A stretch of DNA of 64,000 nucleotides from contig NZ_CP088923.1 of assembly GCF_021545845.1 (NCBI RefSeq), positions 2,666,001 through 2,730,000 of the forward strand, written 5' to 3'. Shown in pieces: positions 39,462 through 48,546 of this stretch. Source of the stretch: Rhodanobacter thiooxydans. GTDB lineage: Bacteria > Pseudomonadota > Gammaproteobacteria > Xanthomonadales > Rhodanobacteraceae. How positions within the stretch are numbered: position 1 is the first letter of the stretch; every line of letters begins with the position of its first letter. Position numbers and translations under genes: made by a program. The notes under the pieces were generated by a model. That model saw nothing but the letters and a program-made list of their open reading frames with translations, ran no database searches and was not told where the DNA came from.

Positions 39462-40754
39462 TCAGGCGTTGGCTGGGCGCATCACGTCGTCGAAGCTCAG
39501 GTCCAGTTGGGTGGTGTTGGCGTGCTCGGCCACCCACTCGGCCACCTGGTCTTCCATCACGCGGTTCTGCAGCCCTGACATCAATTGGGGGTCGCCGTTG
39601 TAGAGTTCAATGACCTTCTCCGGCTCCTCGTAGGTGGAGGCGATCGCCGCCAGCTGCTCGGCCACGCGCTTGCGGTCGATCTTGATCTCCTGCTTGCGCG
39701 CGATCTCGCCCATCAGCAGGCCGGCGATCACGCGCTGGCGCGCGATCGGCATGACGGCCTCGATCAGCTGCGGTGGCGGCTGCTGGCCCTGCGGCACGCT
39801 GCCGGCGGCCATGCTGCGCGCTTCGGACTGCACCATCAGTTTCGGCACGTCCAGCCCTGCGTGCGCCGTGGCCAGCTTCTCCGCCACCTCGGACTTCAGA
39901 CGCGCCATCAGCGCTGCCTTCAGTTCGCGTTCCAGGTTCGCCCGAACTTCCTTGCGGAACGTCTCCAGGTCGCCGTCGGCAATGCCGAACAACTTGGCGA
40001 ACTCGGCGTCGACGGAGGGCAGCTTCGGCTCCTGCACTTTCAGGATGCTGAAGCTGACCTTGGCGGTCCTGCCGGCCAACTCCGCGTTGCGGAAGTCACC
40101 CGGGAAGTCAATCGCGGTTTCGAATGCATCGCCGGCCTTGCGGCCGATCAGCGCCTCGTCCAGCGCCTTGAACAGGGTGCCCGAGCCCAGCACGCTGCCG
40201 GCACGCTCCAGGCCTTCGGCCGGGAAACGGTAGTCGCCGGCTTCGGCCGAGTATTCGAACATCACGAAGTCCCCTTCGGCCGAGGCCCGATCCACCTCGT
40301 CGAAGCTGCGACGCTGCTGGCGCAGGGTCTCCAGCATCTTGTCGATGTCGGCGTCGGTCACCACCGCCACCGGGCGGGTGATCTCGAGGCCGGCGACATC
40401 GATCGCGGGGAACTCCGGCATGATCTCGAACGTCGCGGTATAGGCGATCTCGCCGTTCTCCGGCTTGCCGGTGGTGTCGATGGCCGGATTCGCGACCGGC
40501 TGTAGCTTCTCCTGCTGCACCGCCTCGCGCAGCGTGCTGCCGATCAGCTCGGACAACACCTCGCCACGCACCTGGTCGCCGAAACGCTGCTTGATCACCG
40601 TGGTCGGCACCTTGCCCGGACGGAAACCCTTCAGGCGCACCGTGCGGCCCATCTCCGCGATGCGTGCGCTCACCTGCGTCTCGAACCGCTCCGCGGGAAA
40701 TTTCACCGTGAGCTTGCGCTCGAGCGTGCCGATGTTCTCAACCGAAACCTGCAT
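39462..40754 (-). CDS. tig: Trigger factor, ribosome-bound chaperone and prolyl isomerase
   Basis: 430 aa. First chaperone to meet nascent chains at the ribosome exit. The N-terminal ribosome-binding domain carries the signature GFRPGKVP. The FKBP-like domain (~155-240) contains [12 protein letters not shown] and [19 protein letters not shown]. The C-terminal helical arm domain is complete ([33 protein letters not shown]). First gene of the tig-clpP-clpX-lon group. Confidence 0.97.
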   Translation of the reverse strand: MQVSVENIGTLERKLTVKFPAERFETQVSARIAEMGRTVRLKGFRPGKVPTTVIKQRFGDQVRGEVLSELIGSTLREAVQQEKLQPVANPAIDTTGKPENGEIAYTATFEIMPEFPAIDVAGLEITRPVAVVTDADIDKMLETLRQQRRSFDEVDRASAEGDFVMFEYSAEAGDYRFPAEGLERAGSVLGSGTLFKALDEALIGRKAGDAFETAIDFPGDFRNAELAGRTAKVSFSILKVQEPKLPSVDAEFAKLFGIADGDLETFRKEVRANLERELKAALMARLKSEVAEKLATAHAGLDVPKLMVQSEARSMAAGSVPQGQQPPPQLIEAVMPIARQRVIAGLLMGEIARKQEIKIDRKRVAEQLAAIASTYEEPEKVIELYNGDPQLMSGLQNRVMEDQVAEWVAEHANTTQLDLSFDDVMRPANA

Positions 40755-40843
40755 GACGTCTCCTGGTACTACCTGATGTTGTGGGCCTGTCGTCGGCGCC
40801 AGGGCGGTCGTGCCGCCAGAAAAACCAAGGAATCAGCGGGGCA

Positions 40844-40928
40844 TGGTGCGAAAGGGGGGACTCGAACCCCCACGGGGTTAACCGCCAGAACCTAAATCTG
40901 GTGCGTCTACCAATTCCGCCACTCTCGC
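40844..40928 (-). tRNA. tRNA-Leu(TAG)
   Basis: Minus-strand 85-nt cloverleaf with a long variable arm: acceptor GCGAGAG, anticodon TAG in loop TTTAGGT between CCAGA/TCTGG, T-arm GGGGGTTCGAGTCCCCC, encoded CCA at 40844-40846. The acceptor stem contains a G-T pair. Confidence 0.95.
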
Positions 40929-41132
40929 CTTGCCACCCTCGCCAGACGCGCGTAACCATCGGATTCTGAAACCGATTGTCGCCTGCCGGGGCACCCTGTA
41001 GGCGCCCCACCGCTACGCTCGCCTAAGTCGATGATTCCCTTATACGAAAGCGGACCATTCTACGGTTGCACCAGCCCTCTGCACAAGCACAGTAACGGCG
41101 CCAGTGTGCCGATGCGAAGCTTTCGCACCGCG

Positions 41133-41166
41133 GAAAGCAAAACGCCGATCGCAGGCGATCGGCGTT
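41133..41166 (-). terminator. Ancestral tRNA-Lys terminator, now separated from the gene by the island
   Basis: A perfect 11-bp stem (41141-41151 with 41156-41166), loop CAGG, followed on the minus strand by TTTTGCTTT. It sits 5 nt left of the 48-bp tRNA-Lys fragment and is presumably the original terminator of tRNA-Lys before island insertion. Confidence 0.75.
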
Positions 41167-41170
41167 CTGG

Positions 41171-41218
41171 ATTGGTGGGCCGTGAAGGATTCGAACCTTC
41201 GACCAATTGATTAAGAGT
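41171..41218 (-). repeat. attL: 3' fragment of tRNA-Lys, 48-bp direct repeat
   Basis: Identical to 50489-50536. It contains the tRNA-Lys sequence from the anticodon loop through the T arm and acceptor strand to CCA (46 nt) plus 2 nt. The 5' half is absent, so this copy cannot encode a tRNA. Confidence 0.92.
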
Positions 41219-41275
41219 GAGCAAAGAGCCCATCAGTGGGTGTCCGCCCGCCCTGCCCCAAATGAGACAAATGGC

Positions 41276-41767
41276 TCAACAGAGCCATTTTGCCACCCTG
41301 CTCAAAGGGCCAAGGGGTGGCAAGATGTCTAACTGGGGGGAGACATACCGGAGACACAAAACAGCAGCGGTCGAGATATGCGCGTCGCGCTCCTTCCCGG
41401 CCCTCCTCCGATGTCCGAAAACGCCCCCATAAGTAAGGTGTCCGCAGCCAAGCGCGAGATCATCAAGGTCCAGCTCACCGCTACCCTGGTAAAGAGCCTC
41501 GACTTCGTCCATCCAGTGGGACGGCCACCGACTGATCGCCGAGCCCACACCGTCGCACGTTAAGGACTGGATCGTGCGTGACACCATGGAGAAGCGATCG
41601 ACGTCGTACTGATACTTGAGCGTGAGGCCCAGATCGGTGCCATCGTCGAACACATAGTGAGTCGGCCAGTTGCCCGTGAAGTCGTGGCTGCCCGCCGCAG
41701 CGCCGGTAGCGTTTGCCACGGCCGGGATCGCCATCGCCAAGGCGGCCATCAGTGTCGTCTTTTTCAT
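41276..41767 (-). CDS. Truncated porin-like protein with an unrelated C-terminal part
   Basis: 163 aa from the ATG at 41767. Residues 1-22 are a signal peptide (MKKTTLMAALAMAIPAVANA). Residues ~27-55 (HDFTGNWPTHYVFDDGTDLG and LTLKYQYDVDRFS) look like the start of an OprO/OprP-type outer-membrane porin barrel. After about residue 58 the sequence stops resembling a porin and runs through GHRRRAGKERDAHIS to a stop inside a hairpin at 41268-41292. Porins of this type are ~400 aa, so this is a 5' fragment fused to other DNA, probably non-functional. It lies 135 nt downstream of cysA. The porin identity is by pattern only. Confidence 0.5.
   Translation of the reverse strand: MKKTTLMAALAMAIPAVANATGAAAGSHDFTGNWPTHYVFDDGTDLGLTLKYQYDVDRFSMVSRTIQSLTCDGVGSAISRWPSHWMDEVEALYQGSGELDLDDLALGCGHLTYGGVFGHRRRAGKERDAHISTAAVLCLRYVSPQLDILPPLGPLSRVAKWLC
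41329..41346 (-). repeat. ATGTCTCC-CCAG motif near the left island end
   Basis: Minus-strand ATGTCTCCCCCCAGTTAG. The ATGTCTCC-n-CCAG core recurs three times near the right end (50322-50422) in the same orientation. A second TGTCTCC follows it at 41349-41355. Confidence 0.5.
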
Positions 41768-41902
41768 GGGGTTTCCCTTTTCTGGTGGCGCCTGCCACGC
41801 CGCAGCGTGAAGCTGCAACCGTCGACGGGCCGACGCAGGCGCACGCCGTCCCGCGCGATCCGGCGCTTGGCCGGATCGCGGTTCATGGGGAGGTCTTGCG
41901 CC

Positions 41903-43018
41903 TCAACAGAGGTCGGGTGGGCGCCAGGTCCAGCGATCGCGGACTACCGTGGTGCCCGCGTCGCTCTCGATCGAAAACGCAACCAGTTGCTGGGGTGCGA
42001 CACGCAAGATGGCGCCGGATTGCCAGCCCCAACGAGCAATGTCTTCGCTGGCGACGTCGACCTCCAGGCCGAGATCGATCTCGGCAACCTGCAGATCGAG
42101 GTGGGTCACGCTTCCCGCTGGATAGACGTGCCGCAACCGCGCGCTCCATGACGGTTGCCCCTCCGGCACGACCAAAACCAGATGCTCCGGCCGCACGTAA
42201 GCCACTGCGTGCTGATAACGCCCGCCCCAGGGATCCATCGCCAACGGCCAGTCACCGGCAGCCCAACCCTCGCGGACGCGATTCAGCGGGATGCGATTGG
42301 TCCGTCCGATGAACTCGCACACGAAAGGGGTGGCCGGGTCCTGATAGATGGCCTGCGGCGTCCCGACTTGTTCGATGCGTCCCCGATTCATTACAGCGAT
42401 GCGGTCGGCCAGCTCCAGCGCCTCTTCCTGATCATGGGTGACGAACACCGTAGTGAGACCCAGTTCCTCGTGCAATTCGCGCAACCAGCGGCGGAGCGCC
42501 ACGCGAACCTGCGCGTCCAGCGCACCGAACGGCTCATCCAGCAAGAGCAGTTCGGGCTCCACGGCCAAGGCCCGCGCCAGAGCGACCCGTTGGCGCTGGC
42601 CACCCGAGAGCTGGGTGGGGTAGCGATCGCCGAAATCCTCGAGCTGGACGCGTTTGAGCAGGCGCTCCACGCGTTCACGGATCTGCGCCTTGGACGGCCG
42701 TGTACGGCGCGGCCTGACCCGAAGGCCGAAGGCGACATTTTCACGCACAGTCAAGTGACGGAACAGCGCGTAATGCTGGAATACCAGCCCGACATTGCGA
42801 TCGCGGGCTCCTGCCGCCAGAAAGTCGCGATTCCCCTGGCGCACATTGCCCTCATCCGGATAGTCGAGGCCGGCAAGGATGCGAAGGAGTGTGGTCTTGC
42901 CCGAGCCGGATGGACCGAGCAGGGCCAGAAATTCCCCGGGCGCCAGGTGCAGGCTGACGTCGTCGAGTGCGGCGAAATCGGCAAAGCGGCGGCTGAGGTT
43001 ATCGATGACTAGCGACAT
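41903..43018 (-). CDS. cysA: Sulfate/thiosulfate ABC transporter, ATP-binding protein CysA
   Basis: 371 aa. Energises sulfate import. Walker [13 protein letters not shown]-loop VFQHYALF, signature [15 protein letters not shown], Walker [13 protein letters not shown] and H-loop [15 protein letters not shown] are all present. The C-terminal ~125 residues form the regulatory TOBE-like domain ([20 protein letters not shown]). It is 9 nt downstream of cysW, the last transporter gene of the operon. No frameshift or missing motif is seen, so it should be active. Confidence 0.95.
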   Translation of the reverse strand: MSLVIDNLSRRFADFAALDDVSLHLAPGEFLALLGPSGSGKTTLLRILAGLDYPDEGNVRQGNRDFLAAGARDRNVGLVFQHYALFRHLTVRENVAFGLRVRPRRTRPSKAQIRERVERLLKRVQLEDFGDRYPTQLSGGQRQRVALARALAVEPELLLLDEPFGALDAQVRVALRRWLRELHEELGLTTVFVTHDQEEALELADRIAVMNRGRIEQVGTPQAIYQDPATPFVCEFIGRTNRIPLNRVREGWAAGDWPLAMDPWGGRYQHAVAYVRPEHLVLVVPEGQPSWSARLRHVYPAGSVTHLDLQVAEIDLGLEVDVASEDIARWGWQSGAILRVAPQQLVAFSIESDAGTTVVRDRWTWRPPDLC

Positions 43019-43027
43019 GGCGTGGTC

Positions 43028-43891
43028 TCAGTGGCCGCCCGGCGCATGCGCGGCGAGTTCGCCCCGGTAACGCCATTCGAGCAGGGCCTTCAGGGCCAAG
43101 GTGAGCAGGGCCAGCAGAGCCAGCAAAGAGGCGACCGCGAAGGCACCAACATAGTCGTATTCGTTGTAGCGCATCTCCACTTCCAGCGGCAGCGTGGTGG
43201 TGAGGCCACGGATATGACCCGAGACCACCGATACCGCGCCGAACTCGCCCATCGCGCGGGCATTGCAGAGCAATACGCCGTACAGCAGTGCCCAACGGAT
43301 GTTCGGCAATGTCACGCGTAAGAACAGCTGCCACCCGTTGGCACCTAGGATGCGAGCGGCCTCTTCCTCCTCGCTGCCTTGCGCCTGCATCAGCGGAATC
43401 AGCTCGCGCGCCACGAAGGGTAGCGTGATGAACACGGTGGCCAGCACCAGGCCCGGCACGGCGAAGATCACCCGAATGCCGTGTGCAACCAGCCACGGAC
43501 CAAACCAGCCCTGAGCACCGAACAACAGCACATAGATCAGGCCCGAGATCACCGGCGAGACCGAGAACGGCAAATCGATCAGTGCGCCCAGTGCCGCCTT
43601 GCCGCGGAACTCGAAGCGGGTCATCGCCCAGGCCGCGGCGACGCCGAACACCAGGTTGAGCGGCACCGCGATCACCGTCACCAGCAGGGTTAGCCGGATG
43701 GCTGCCAACGCCTCTGGCTGGTGCAGGCTGGTCAGATAGGCGTGCGCGCCTTGGCGAAAGGCCTCGACGAACACCGAGGCAAGCGGCAGAAGTAGGAAGA
43801 CGCCCAGAAATAGGCTTGCGGACACAATAATGAGCGCATGGCCGAGCCGACGACCTGTGCCCCTCCGGGGGCTATGACGCGGAGCATTCAT
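43028..43891 (-). CDS. cysW: Sulfate ABC transporter permease CysW
   Basis: 287 aa from the ATG at 43891, which overlaps the cysT stop as ATGA; an upstream ATG at 43921 is less likely. Six hydrophobic segments are seen. The permease EAA motif region is EEEEAARILGANGWQLFLRV, and the CysW signature RAMGEFGAVSVVSGHIRG follows. It forms the inner-membrane channel with CysT. Confidence 0.95.
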   Translation of the reverse strand: MNAPRHSPRRGTGRRLGHALIIVSASLFLGVFLLLPLASVFVEAFRQGAHAYLTSLHQPEALAAIRLTLLVTVIAVPLNLVFGVAAAWAMTRFEFRGKAALGALIDLPFSVSPVISGLIYVLLFGAQGWFGPWLVAHGIRVIFAVPGLVLATVFITLPFVARELIPLMQAQGSEEEEAARILGANGWQLFLRVTLPNIRWALLYGVLLCNARAMGEFGAVSVVSGHIRGLTTTLPLEVEMRYNEYDYVGAFAVASLLALLALLTLALKALLEWRYRGELAAHAPGGH

Positions 43892-44712
43892 GCGGCGCGC
43901 TCCGCCCAGCGCCGGCTCCAACGCTGCAGTAGCGCAACCAGCACCAAAAGCAGGAATGAAAACGCCAGCATCACCACGCCCAGCGCAGCGGCGCCGGCGT
44001 AGTCGAATTCCTCGAGTTTCTGCACGATCAGCAGCGGTACAATTTCCGAGCGCATAGGAATGTTTCCGGCGATGAAGATCACCGAGCCGTATTCGCCGAC
44101 CGCTCTCGCCAGTGCCAGGGCAAAGCCGGTGAGAAGCGTTGGTATCAGCAGCGGCAGGATCACCCGCGTAAAGGTCTGCCAGCGCGTCGCACCCAGACTT
44201 TCGGCAGCCTCCTCCACATCACGCTCCAGGGACTGGAGCACCGGCTCCAGCGTGCGCACCACGAACGGAAACCCGACGAACACCATGGCCAGAAGTACGC
44301 CCCACGGGGTGTAGGCGACCTTGATGCCCAGGGGCTCCAGCCAGCGCCCAAGCCAGCCGTTCGGCGCATAGAGCGCGGTCAGCGCAATGCCGGCAACGGC
44401 GGTGGGCAAGGCGAACGGCAGGTCGATCAGCGCATCCAGCAGGCGCCGCCCTGGGAATCGATAGCGCACCAGTGCCCAGCCAACGAGCAAGCCGACCACC
44501 ACGTTGATCAGCGCGGCCGCCAGCGCGCCCCCGAAGCTGAGCTTGAGTGCAGCGAGCGTGCGCGGAGCGGCGAGCAGATGCACCATGCCCTGCAGACCGA
44601 TGCCGCTGGCCTTCCATACCAACGCGGCCAGGGGCAGCAGCACGATCAGCCCCAGGTACGCCAACGCGTACCCGAGGCTGAGACCGAAGCCTGGAAGCAC
44701 GCGATGGCGCAT
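43888..44712 (-). CDS. cysT: Sulfate ABC transporter permease CysT (CysU)
   Basis: 274 aa with six hydrophobic segments. The EAA loop reads VEEAAESLGATRWQTFTRVI and the permease signature ALARAVGEYGSVIFIAGNIP is intact. The segment FALPTAVAGIALTALYAPNG is typical of CysT. It starts 2 nt after the sulfate-binding protein gene and overlaps cysW, so the operon order is sbp-cysT-cysW-cysA. Confidence 0.95.
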   Translation of the reverse strand: MRHRVLPGFGLSLGYALAYLGLIVLLPLAALVWKASGIGLQGMVHLLAAPRTLAALKLSFGGALAAALINVVVGLLVGWALVRYRFPGRRLLDALIDLPFALPTAVAGIALTALYAPNGWLGRWLEPLGIKVAYTPWGVLLAMVFVGFPFVVRTLEPVLQSLERDVEEAAESLGATRWQTFTRVILPLLIPTLLTGFALALARAVGEYGSVIFIAGNIPMRSEIVPLLIVQKLEEFDYAGAAALGVVMLAFSFLLLVLVALLQRWSRRWAERAA

Positions 44713-44714
44713 GC

Positions 44715-45713
44715 TCAGTGGCCCGGCCCGATCTGGTCGAACACACCGCAGTCCGCGAAGAACGTCGCTTGTGCCTTGCGCCAGGTGCCGAACTCATCCG
44801 CCAGGGTGAACGTCTTTACCTTCGGGAACTGGGCTGCGTACTTCGCGGCGATGGCCTGGGAACGCGGACGGTAGAAGTTGCGCGCCTCGATCTCCTGCGC
44901 CTGTGGCGAATACAGGAATTTCAGATACGCCTCGGCAACGGCACGGGTGCCATGCGCGTCGACGTTCTTGTCCACTACCGCCACCGGCGGCTCGGCCAGG
45001 ATGCTGATCGAGGGCACCACGATCTCGAACTGGTCGCCCCCTGGTTCGCGCTTGGCGAGAAGAGCCTCGTTCTCCCACGCCAAGAGCACGTCACCCATAC
45101 CGCGCTGGGCGAACGTGTTGGTCGCACCGCGCGCACCGGTGTCCAGCACGGGCACGTGCTCGAACAGTGTTTTGACGAAAGCCCGTGCCTTCGCCTCGTT
45201 GCCACCGGGCTGTTTGAGCGCATAGCCCCAGGCGGCCAGGAAGTTCCAGCGGGCGCCGCCCGAGGTCTTCGGATTGGGTGTGACCACCTGCACGCCTGGC
45301 TTGATGAGATCGTTCCAGTCGTGGATGCCCTTCGGATTGTCCTTGCGAACGAGGAACACGATGGTGGAGGTGTACGGCGAAGCGTTGTCGGGCAGGCGTT
45401 GCTGCCAGTTCTTGTCGAGCAGACCGTGATCAGCCACGGCGTCGATGTCGTACGCCAGTGCCAGAGTCACAACGTCGGCGGGGAGGCCGTCCACCACGGA
45501 ACGCGCCTGCTTCCCCGAGCCGCCATTAGACATCTGGATCGTCACGGTGTCGCCATGCTCGGCCTTCCATTGCGCAGCGAACGCGGCGTTTACGGACTTG
45601 TAGAGCTCACGGGTCGGGTCGTAGGACACATTGAGCAAGGTGACGTTCTTGGCCAGGACGGACGTCGTCAGCAGTGTGCCCACAAGCGCCACGAGCGCGG
45701 TACGTAAGTTCAT
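44715..45713 (-). CDS. sbp: Periplasmic sulfate-binding protein
   Basis: 332 aa. A signal peptide of ~21 residues ends at [19 protein letters not shown], the classic mature start of the Sbp/CysP family. The sulfate-contacting loops are seen as [40 protein letters not shown] and [20 protein letters not shown]. The symbol cysP is possible if thiosulfate is preferred. First gene of the transporter operon. Confidence 0.94.
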   Translation of the reverse strand: MNLRTALVALVGTLLTTSVLAKNVTLLNVSYDPTRELYKSVNAAFAAQWKAEHGDTVTIQMSNGGSGKQARSVVDGLPADVVTLALAYDIDAVADHGLLDKNWQQRLPDNASPYTSTIVFLVRKDNPKGIHDWNDLIKPGVQVVTPNPKTSGGARWNFLAAWGYALKQPGGNEAKARAFVKTLFEHVPVLDTGARGATNTFAQRGMGDVLLAWENEALLAKREPGGDQFEIVVPSISILAEPPVAVVDKNVDAHGTRAVAEAYLKFLYSPQAQEIEARNFYRPRSQAIAAKYAAQFPKVKTFTLADEFGTWRKAQATFFADCGVFDQIGPGH

Positions 45714-45818
45714 CGTCTTGGTCTCCCCGTTTCGAGTGGAACGATCAAGCTAGCGGTGGGTAAAGCGCGCTGTGAAATCGCAAGTTGGCATGTGGATATA
45801 TCGTAATGAGGTATCGGC

Positions 45819-45830
45819 TTGGACGTCCAA
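45819..45830. promoter_or_regulatory. Candidate operator upstream of the sulfate operon
   Basis: TTGGACGTCCAA is a perfect 12-bp palindrome about 105 nt upstream of the sbp start. AT-rich DNA (TACGATATATCC on the minus strand) lies between, a possible -10 region. No CysB gene is nearby; the link to sulfur regulation is inference. Confidence 0.3.
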
Positions 45831-45852
45831 ACGTCATATTTCCGTTATCGAG

Positions 45853-46115
45853 TCAGCCTTGCGTCGAGGAATTCAGATCTGCAGTGCTCTCCAGCCCGGA
45901 CAGCGCCTGCGCAAGCCGGCTGGCCGCCGTGCGGATTTCCGGCATGGCGGTGCACTCCCACAGGTTGCCGCGCAGCAGCGAACCGGTGCCCAAAAGCCGT
46001 GGCTGGGGTTCGCCACGAAGAATTCAGACGCAACCCTGGCGGCCTGGTCAGCGGCCGTGTCCTCGTCCTGTGCGGCCCTGAGACGCTCACGCAGGTAGTC
46101 ATCCCGGGGTAAGCC
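45853..46115 (-). pseudogene. Frameshifted 3' remnant of an unidentified gene
   Basis: Two minus-strand frames with coding character join at a T run. The first reads DDYLRERLRAAQDEDTAADQ ... FFVANPSHGFW; the second reads GTGSLLRGNLWECTAMPEIR ... LAQALSGLE and ends at TGA (45853-45855). Adding one T to TTTTGGG (around 45993-46000) gives HGFLGTGSLL in a single frame. There is no start codon, and a TAA lies directly upstream of the first frame. I do not recognise the family; it is a truncated, single-frameshift relic inside the island. Confidence 0.5.
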
Positions 46116-46221
46116 TTAAGCCATCCCAGACCGTCTATGCGCGCCATGGGCGCCTCTCCACGGATCGTGGTCCAGATGTCCAACGGGCGCCTGTAGGCGC
46201 CCCACTAGGGCGAAGGGCCAC

Positions 46222-46322
46222 AGTCCAGCGGAAGCATGGTTCAGGACCATCCGTCGCTACGTGGGCCAAGCTGGCACCCATCGCGTATATCCCTGGCAGT
46301 TGCAGGGATGCGCGTGGGCTCG
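46222..46322 (+). repeat. 101-bp direct repeat, left copy, flanking the kinase module
   Basis: Aligns without gaps to 50189-50289 with 14 mismatches by hand count (about 86% identity). Both copies begin AGTCCAGCGGAAGCATGGT and end TGGGCTCG. A GGGCGCCTGTAGGCGCCCC palindrome just left of it (46184-46202) resembles one at 40988-41009, outside the island. The bases 46323-46585 up to the cyclase-like gene show no other gene. Confidence 0.75.
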
Positions 46323-46585
46323 AAGGCATCGTCCACCTCCAGGCTTGGTCGCAGCCTGCACTCGCTGATCGGCAGCCATTGTCTTCGAACCGATGCGTTT
46401 GCATCGCGTATCACACTCGTTGAAACTATGCGCAACCCGGGCTCGAATCGTAATTGATTGCTTGGCGCAACGCCTACAGAACCTAGACCAGAACGCCATC
46501 CGGCTCCCCGTGATAGCGTTCGCTTATAGGTTGAGCGGCACCTTTGACTCCGGACTCTAAACCGCGCCGCCCCTCGAGGCGGGGG

Positions 46586-47317
46586 ATGTCGGGTATGCCG
46601 AAAATTAAATTCGAAGAACGCGCTGTCGCGTTCGTTGATGTCTTAGGCTTTGGAAAGATTGTCGAGAGCGCAGTTGTCGACATCGCAATACATCAACAAC
46701 TACAAGACCTGATTTGTCTCCTGGAAGGGACTGTCCCCGCGCTTGATGAACTCGTATCGAGGAAAGTCCCGCGGCGGCTGTTTCCGTCCCACATGTACGT
46801 GTCGGATTGCATCATTCTCAGTGCACCCATAACAGATTTCGAGCACGAATTTCCCTCTTACGATGGCTTGGCGGCGGTCACCATGCGCGCAATCCAGCTG
46901 AGCCACCGCTTTGCGACCGAGGGTTATCTGCTGCGGGGAGGCATTGACGTGGGAAAGGTTTGGCACACGCCATCCAATATCGTAGGCGAGGCGTATCAAA
47001 ACGCTTACAAACTGGAGACAACGACGAAGTTACCTCGCATTGAGTTAACGGCAGCGGCTGCTAAACGCTGGCATACGTACTCAGCAAGAAGGGCTGGTCG
47101 GATGTGTATCGAATATGACGGCGTTCTCATGGTCAACGGATTGCACGAATACTATGCCGGGCTTGAAACTGGAAGAGATGTTGCGACAGCCTACAGCGAG
47201 TATGCGGTTACGGCCGCGTACAAAGCCAAGGATTCCAGCCTTGGTCCGTGCGCGCAGGCAAAGTGGAAGTGGTTTAAGGACTTCGTGGAATCCGAGCGAG
47301 AACTGACGGGTCACTAG
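46586..47317 (+). CDS. Class III nucleotide cyclase-like protein (divergent, island-borne)
   Basis: 243 aa; start ATG 46586 with GAGG 6 nt upstream, though ATG 46595 is equally possible. The order of motifs matches a minimal class III cyclase fold: AVAFVDVLGFGKIVES with a metal-type D18, YVSDCIILSAPI with D74, LLRGGIDVGKVWH (116-127) and GEAYQNAYKLE (134-144), which resembles the canonical G-D-x-x-N-x-A-x-x-L-E helix. The Asn is shifted by one, so the substrate and activity are uncertain. No membrane or sensor domain. It is convergent with the kinase-linked gene cluster and within the same direct repeats. It might make a nucleotide signal or be a catalytically dead relative. Confidence 0.65.
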   Translation: MSGMPKIKFEERAVAFVDVLGFGKIVESAVVDIAIHQQLQDLICLLEGTVPALDELVSRKVPRRLFPSHMYVSDCIILSAPITDFEHEFPSYDGLAAVTMRAIQLSHRFATEGYLLRGGIDVGKVWHTPSNIVGEAYQNAYKLETTTKLPRIELTAAAAKRWHTYSARRAGRMCIEYDGVLMVNGLHEYYAGLETGRDVATAYSEYAVTAAYKAKDSSLGPCAQAKWKWFKDFVESERELTGH

Positions 47318-47393
47318 TCTTTTGCCGGATTCGAGTAGGGCAATCTGCTACAGCGCTGCGAATCTTAGAGTCAGCGACTTAGGGCACTAGATA

Positions 47394-48527
47394 TTACGCG
47401 ATGGCGGTTTCGTTAAAGAGCCAGCGGTTGAATAGAGATAGCTCACTTGCGAACTCCTTGGCTTTGGCCCCCTTGAGGGCATTATGCTCACCCTTGTTTC
47501 TGCCCGATACAAACTGTCCGTCACGTACGCGAAACGCGTATTCGAGATCCCAATCCCACAGATCAACTTGGCCCTCCCAGTAGTTTCGAAAAACCATGAG
47601 GCTCTCTAGAGAAGGGATGGCTTGGTAGAAAAACGCTTGGTCCCGCATCGTGATGATGGAGCTAAGCATTTGCTTGGCTCCATCAGAGGGGTCAAGAAGA
47701 ATGAAGTCTTCAATCAGGCTGATCAGCCGATCAGCTGCAATAAAGGCACGCTGCATCGGCGGGAAGTCGATGCACGTGTCGCACTTCGAGCAGACCGTCG
47801 CGTCTGACGCGGGCAAAGAGAGCTGACACCGAGAGCAACACGACGCCTCAGGTAGGGTCAGCAGCCAGTCGACACCCGCCTCTGCAATTTTTTGTTGCTG
47901 GCGCTCCAGATACACCGGCCAGCCTTGGCTCGCCATGCGTTGGGTTACTTTGCCATCTAGATCTGGAAAGAAATCCTTGAACTTTTCACCGTTTTTCACG
48001 TGCTGAGCTACGGCGACGACCAGATTCATTTCCAAAAGAGGGTGAGTAAGCAACGTCGCGACAGCAATCTCACGAGGTGTGCTGGGTAGGAAGCCGCAAG
48101 AAGGGCATCCAATTGCGAAGGTCTGTTGAAGCCGTCCACATGCCTGACATGCGTAGAACCGGCAGACATCAAGGGTCGCTTCGCCGTCGGCGGGCGGTCC
48201 AAGATTTGTCTCCTCGATCAGTTGCCTGAGACGCTGACGTATGTTCGGGTTGTCATCTGTGAGAACGTGCTCGGCGCGCTCCAGTGCGACGACTGCTCGT
48301 GGGCGCGAGCCCAAATCCGTTAGTGCGTCGATCAAGGTGAAGGTGCTTCCGTCAATCGTCGTCGTCGTTTCCAGCACTGGAACGGCTAGTGCAATGACAT
48401 GCTGGCGGATACGATTGAAATCCTCGATTCGATTAATGCGTCGATAATTATTCGCCTGAATCATTAAGTCGACGACCTCGGCAAGCACCTGAGAGGTTGA
48501 GATTGACAATGGCGTCTGTGATGGCAT
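47394..48527 (-). CDS. Unknown protein with Cys-rich zinc-ribbon-like clusters, downstream of the kinase
   Basis: 377 aa from the ATG at 48527, preceded by AGGAG at 8 nt. I do not recognise a named family. Residues 1-110 are helical (LAEVVDLMIQANNYRR, RAVVALERAEHVL). A first Cys cluster is C127, C130, C141, C144 (ACQACGRL ... GCPSCGFL), a zinc ribbon. A second is C230, C231, C234, C246, C249, C252 (CCSRCQLSL ... CSKCDTC). A helical C-terminal part (LISLIEDFILLDPSDGAKQM) follows. No signal peptide or membrane helix. It lies 19 nt downstream of the kinase. Base composition is lower in GC than the core genes. Confidence 0.75.
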   Translation of the reverse strand: MPSQTPLSISTSQVLAEVVDLMIQANNYRRINRIEDFNRIRQHVIALAVPVLETTTTIDGSTFTLIDALTDLGSRPRAVVALERAEHVLTDDNPNIRQRLRQLIEETNLGPPADGEATLDVCRFYACQACGRLQQTFAIGCPSCGFLPSTPREIAVATLLTHPLLEMNLVVAVAQHVKNGEKFKDFFPDLDGKVTQRMASQGWPVYLERQQQKIAEAGVDWLLTLPEASCCSRCQLSLPASDATVCSKCDTCIDFPPMQRAFIAADRLISLIEDFILLDPSDGAKQMLSSIITMRDQAFFYQAIPSLESLMVFRNYWEGQVDLWDWDLEYAFRVRDGQFVSGRNKGEHNALKGAKAKEFASELSLFNRWLFNETAIA

Positions 48528-48546
48528 GCGTCGAGCTCCTGTGACA

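Noticed and set aside
46178..46205. GGGCGCCTGTAGGCGCCCC palindrome as a terminator
   Set aside because: No T run or upstream gene on either strand; more likely a dispersed repeat fragment like that at 40988-41009.
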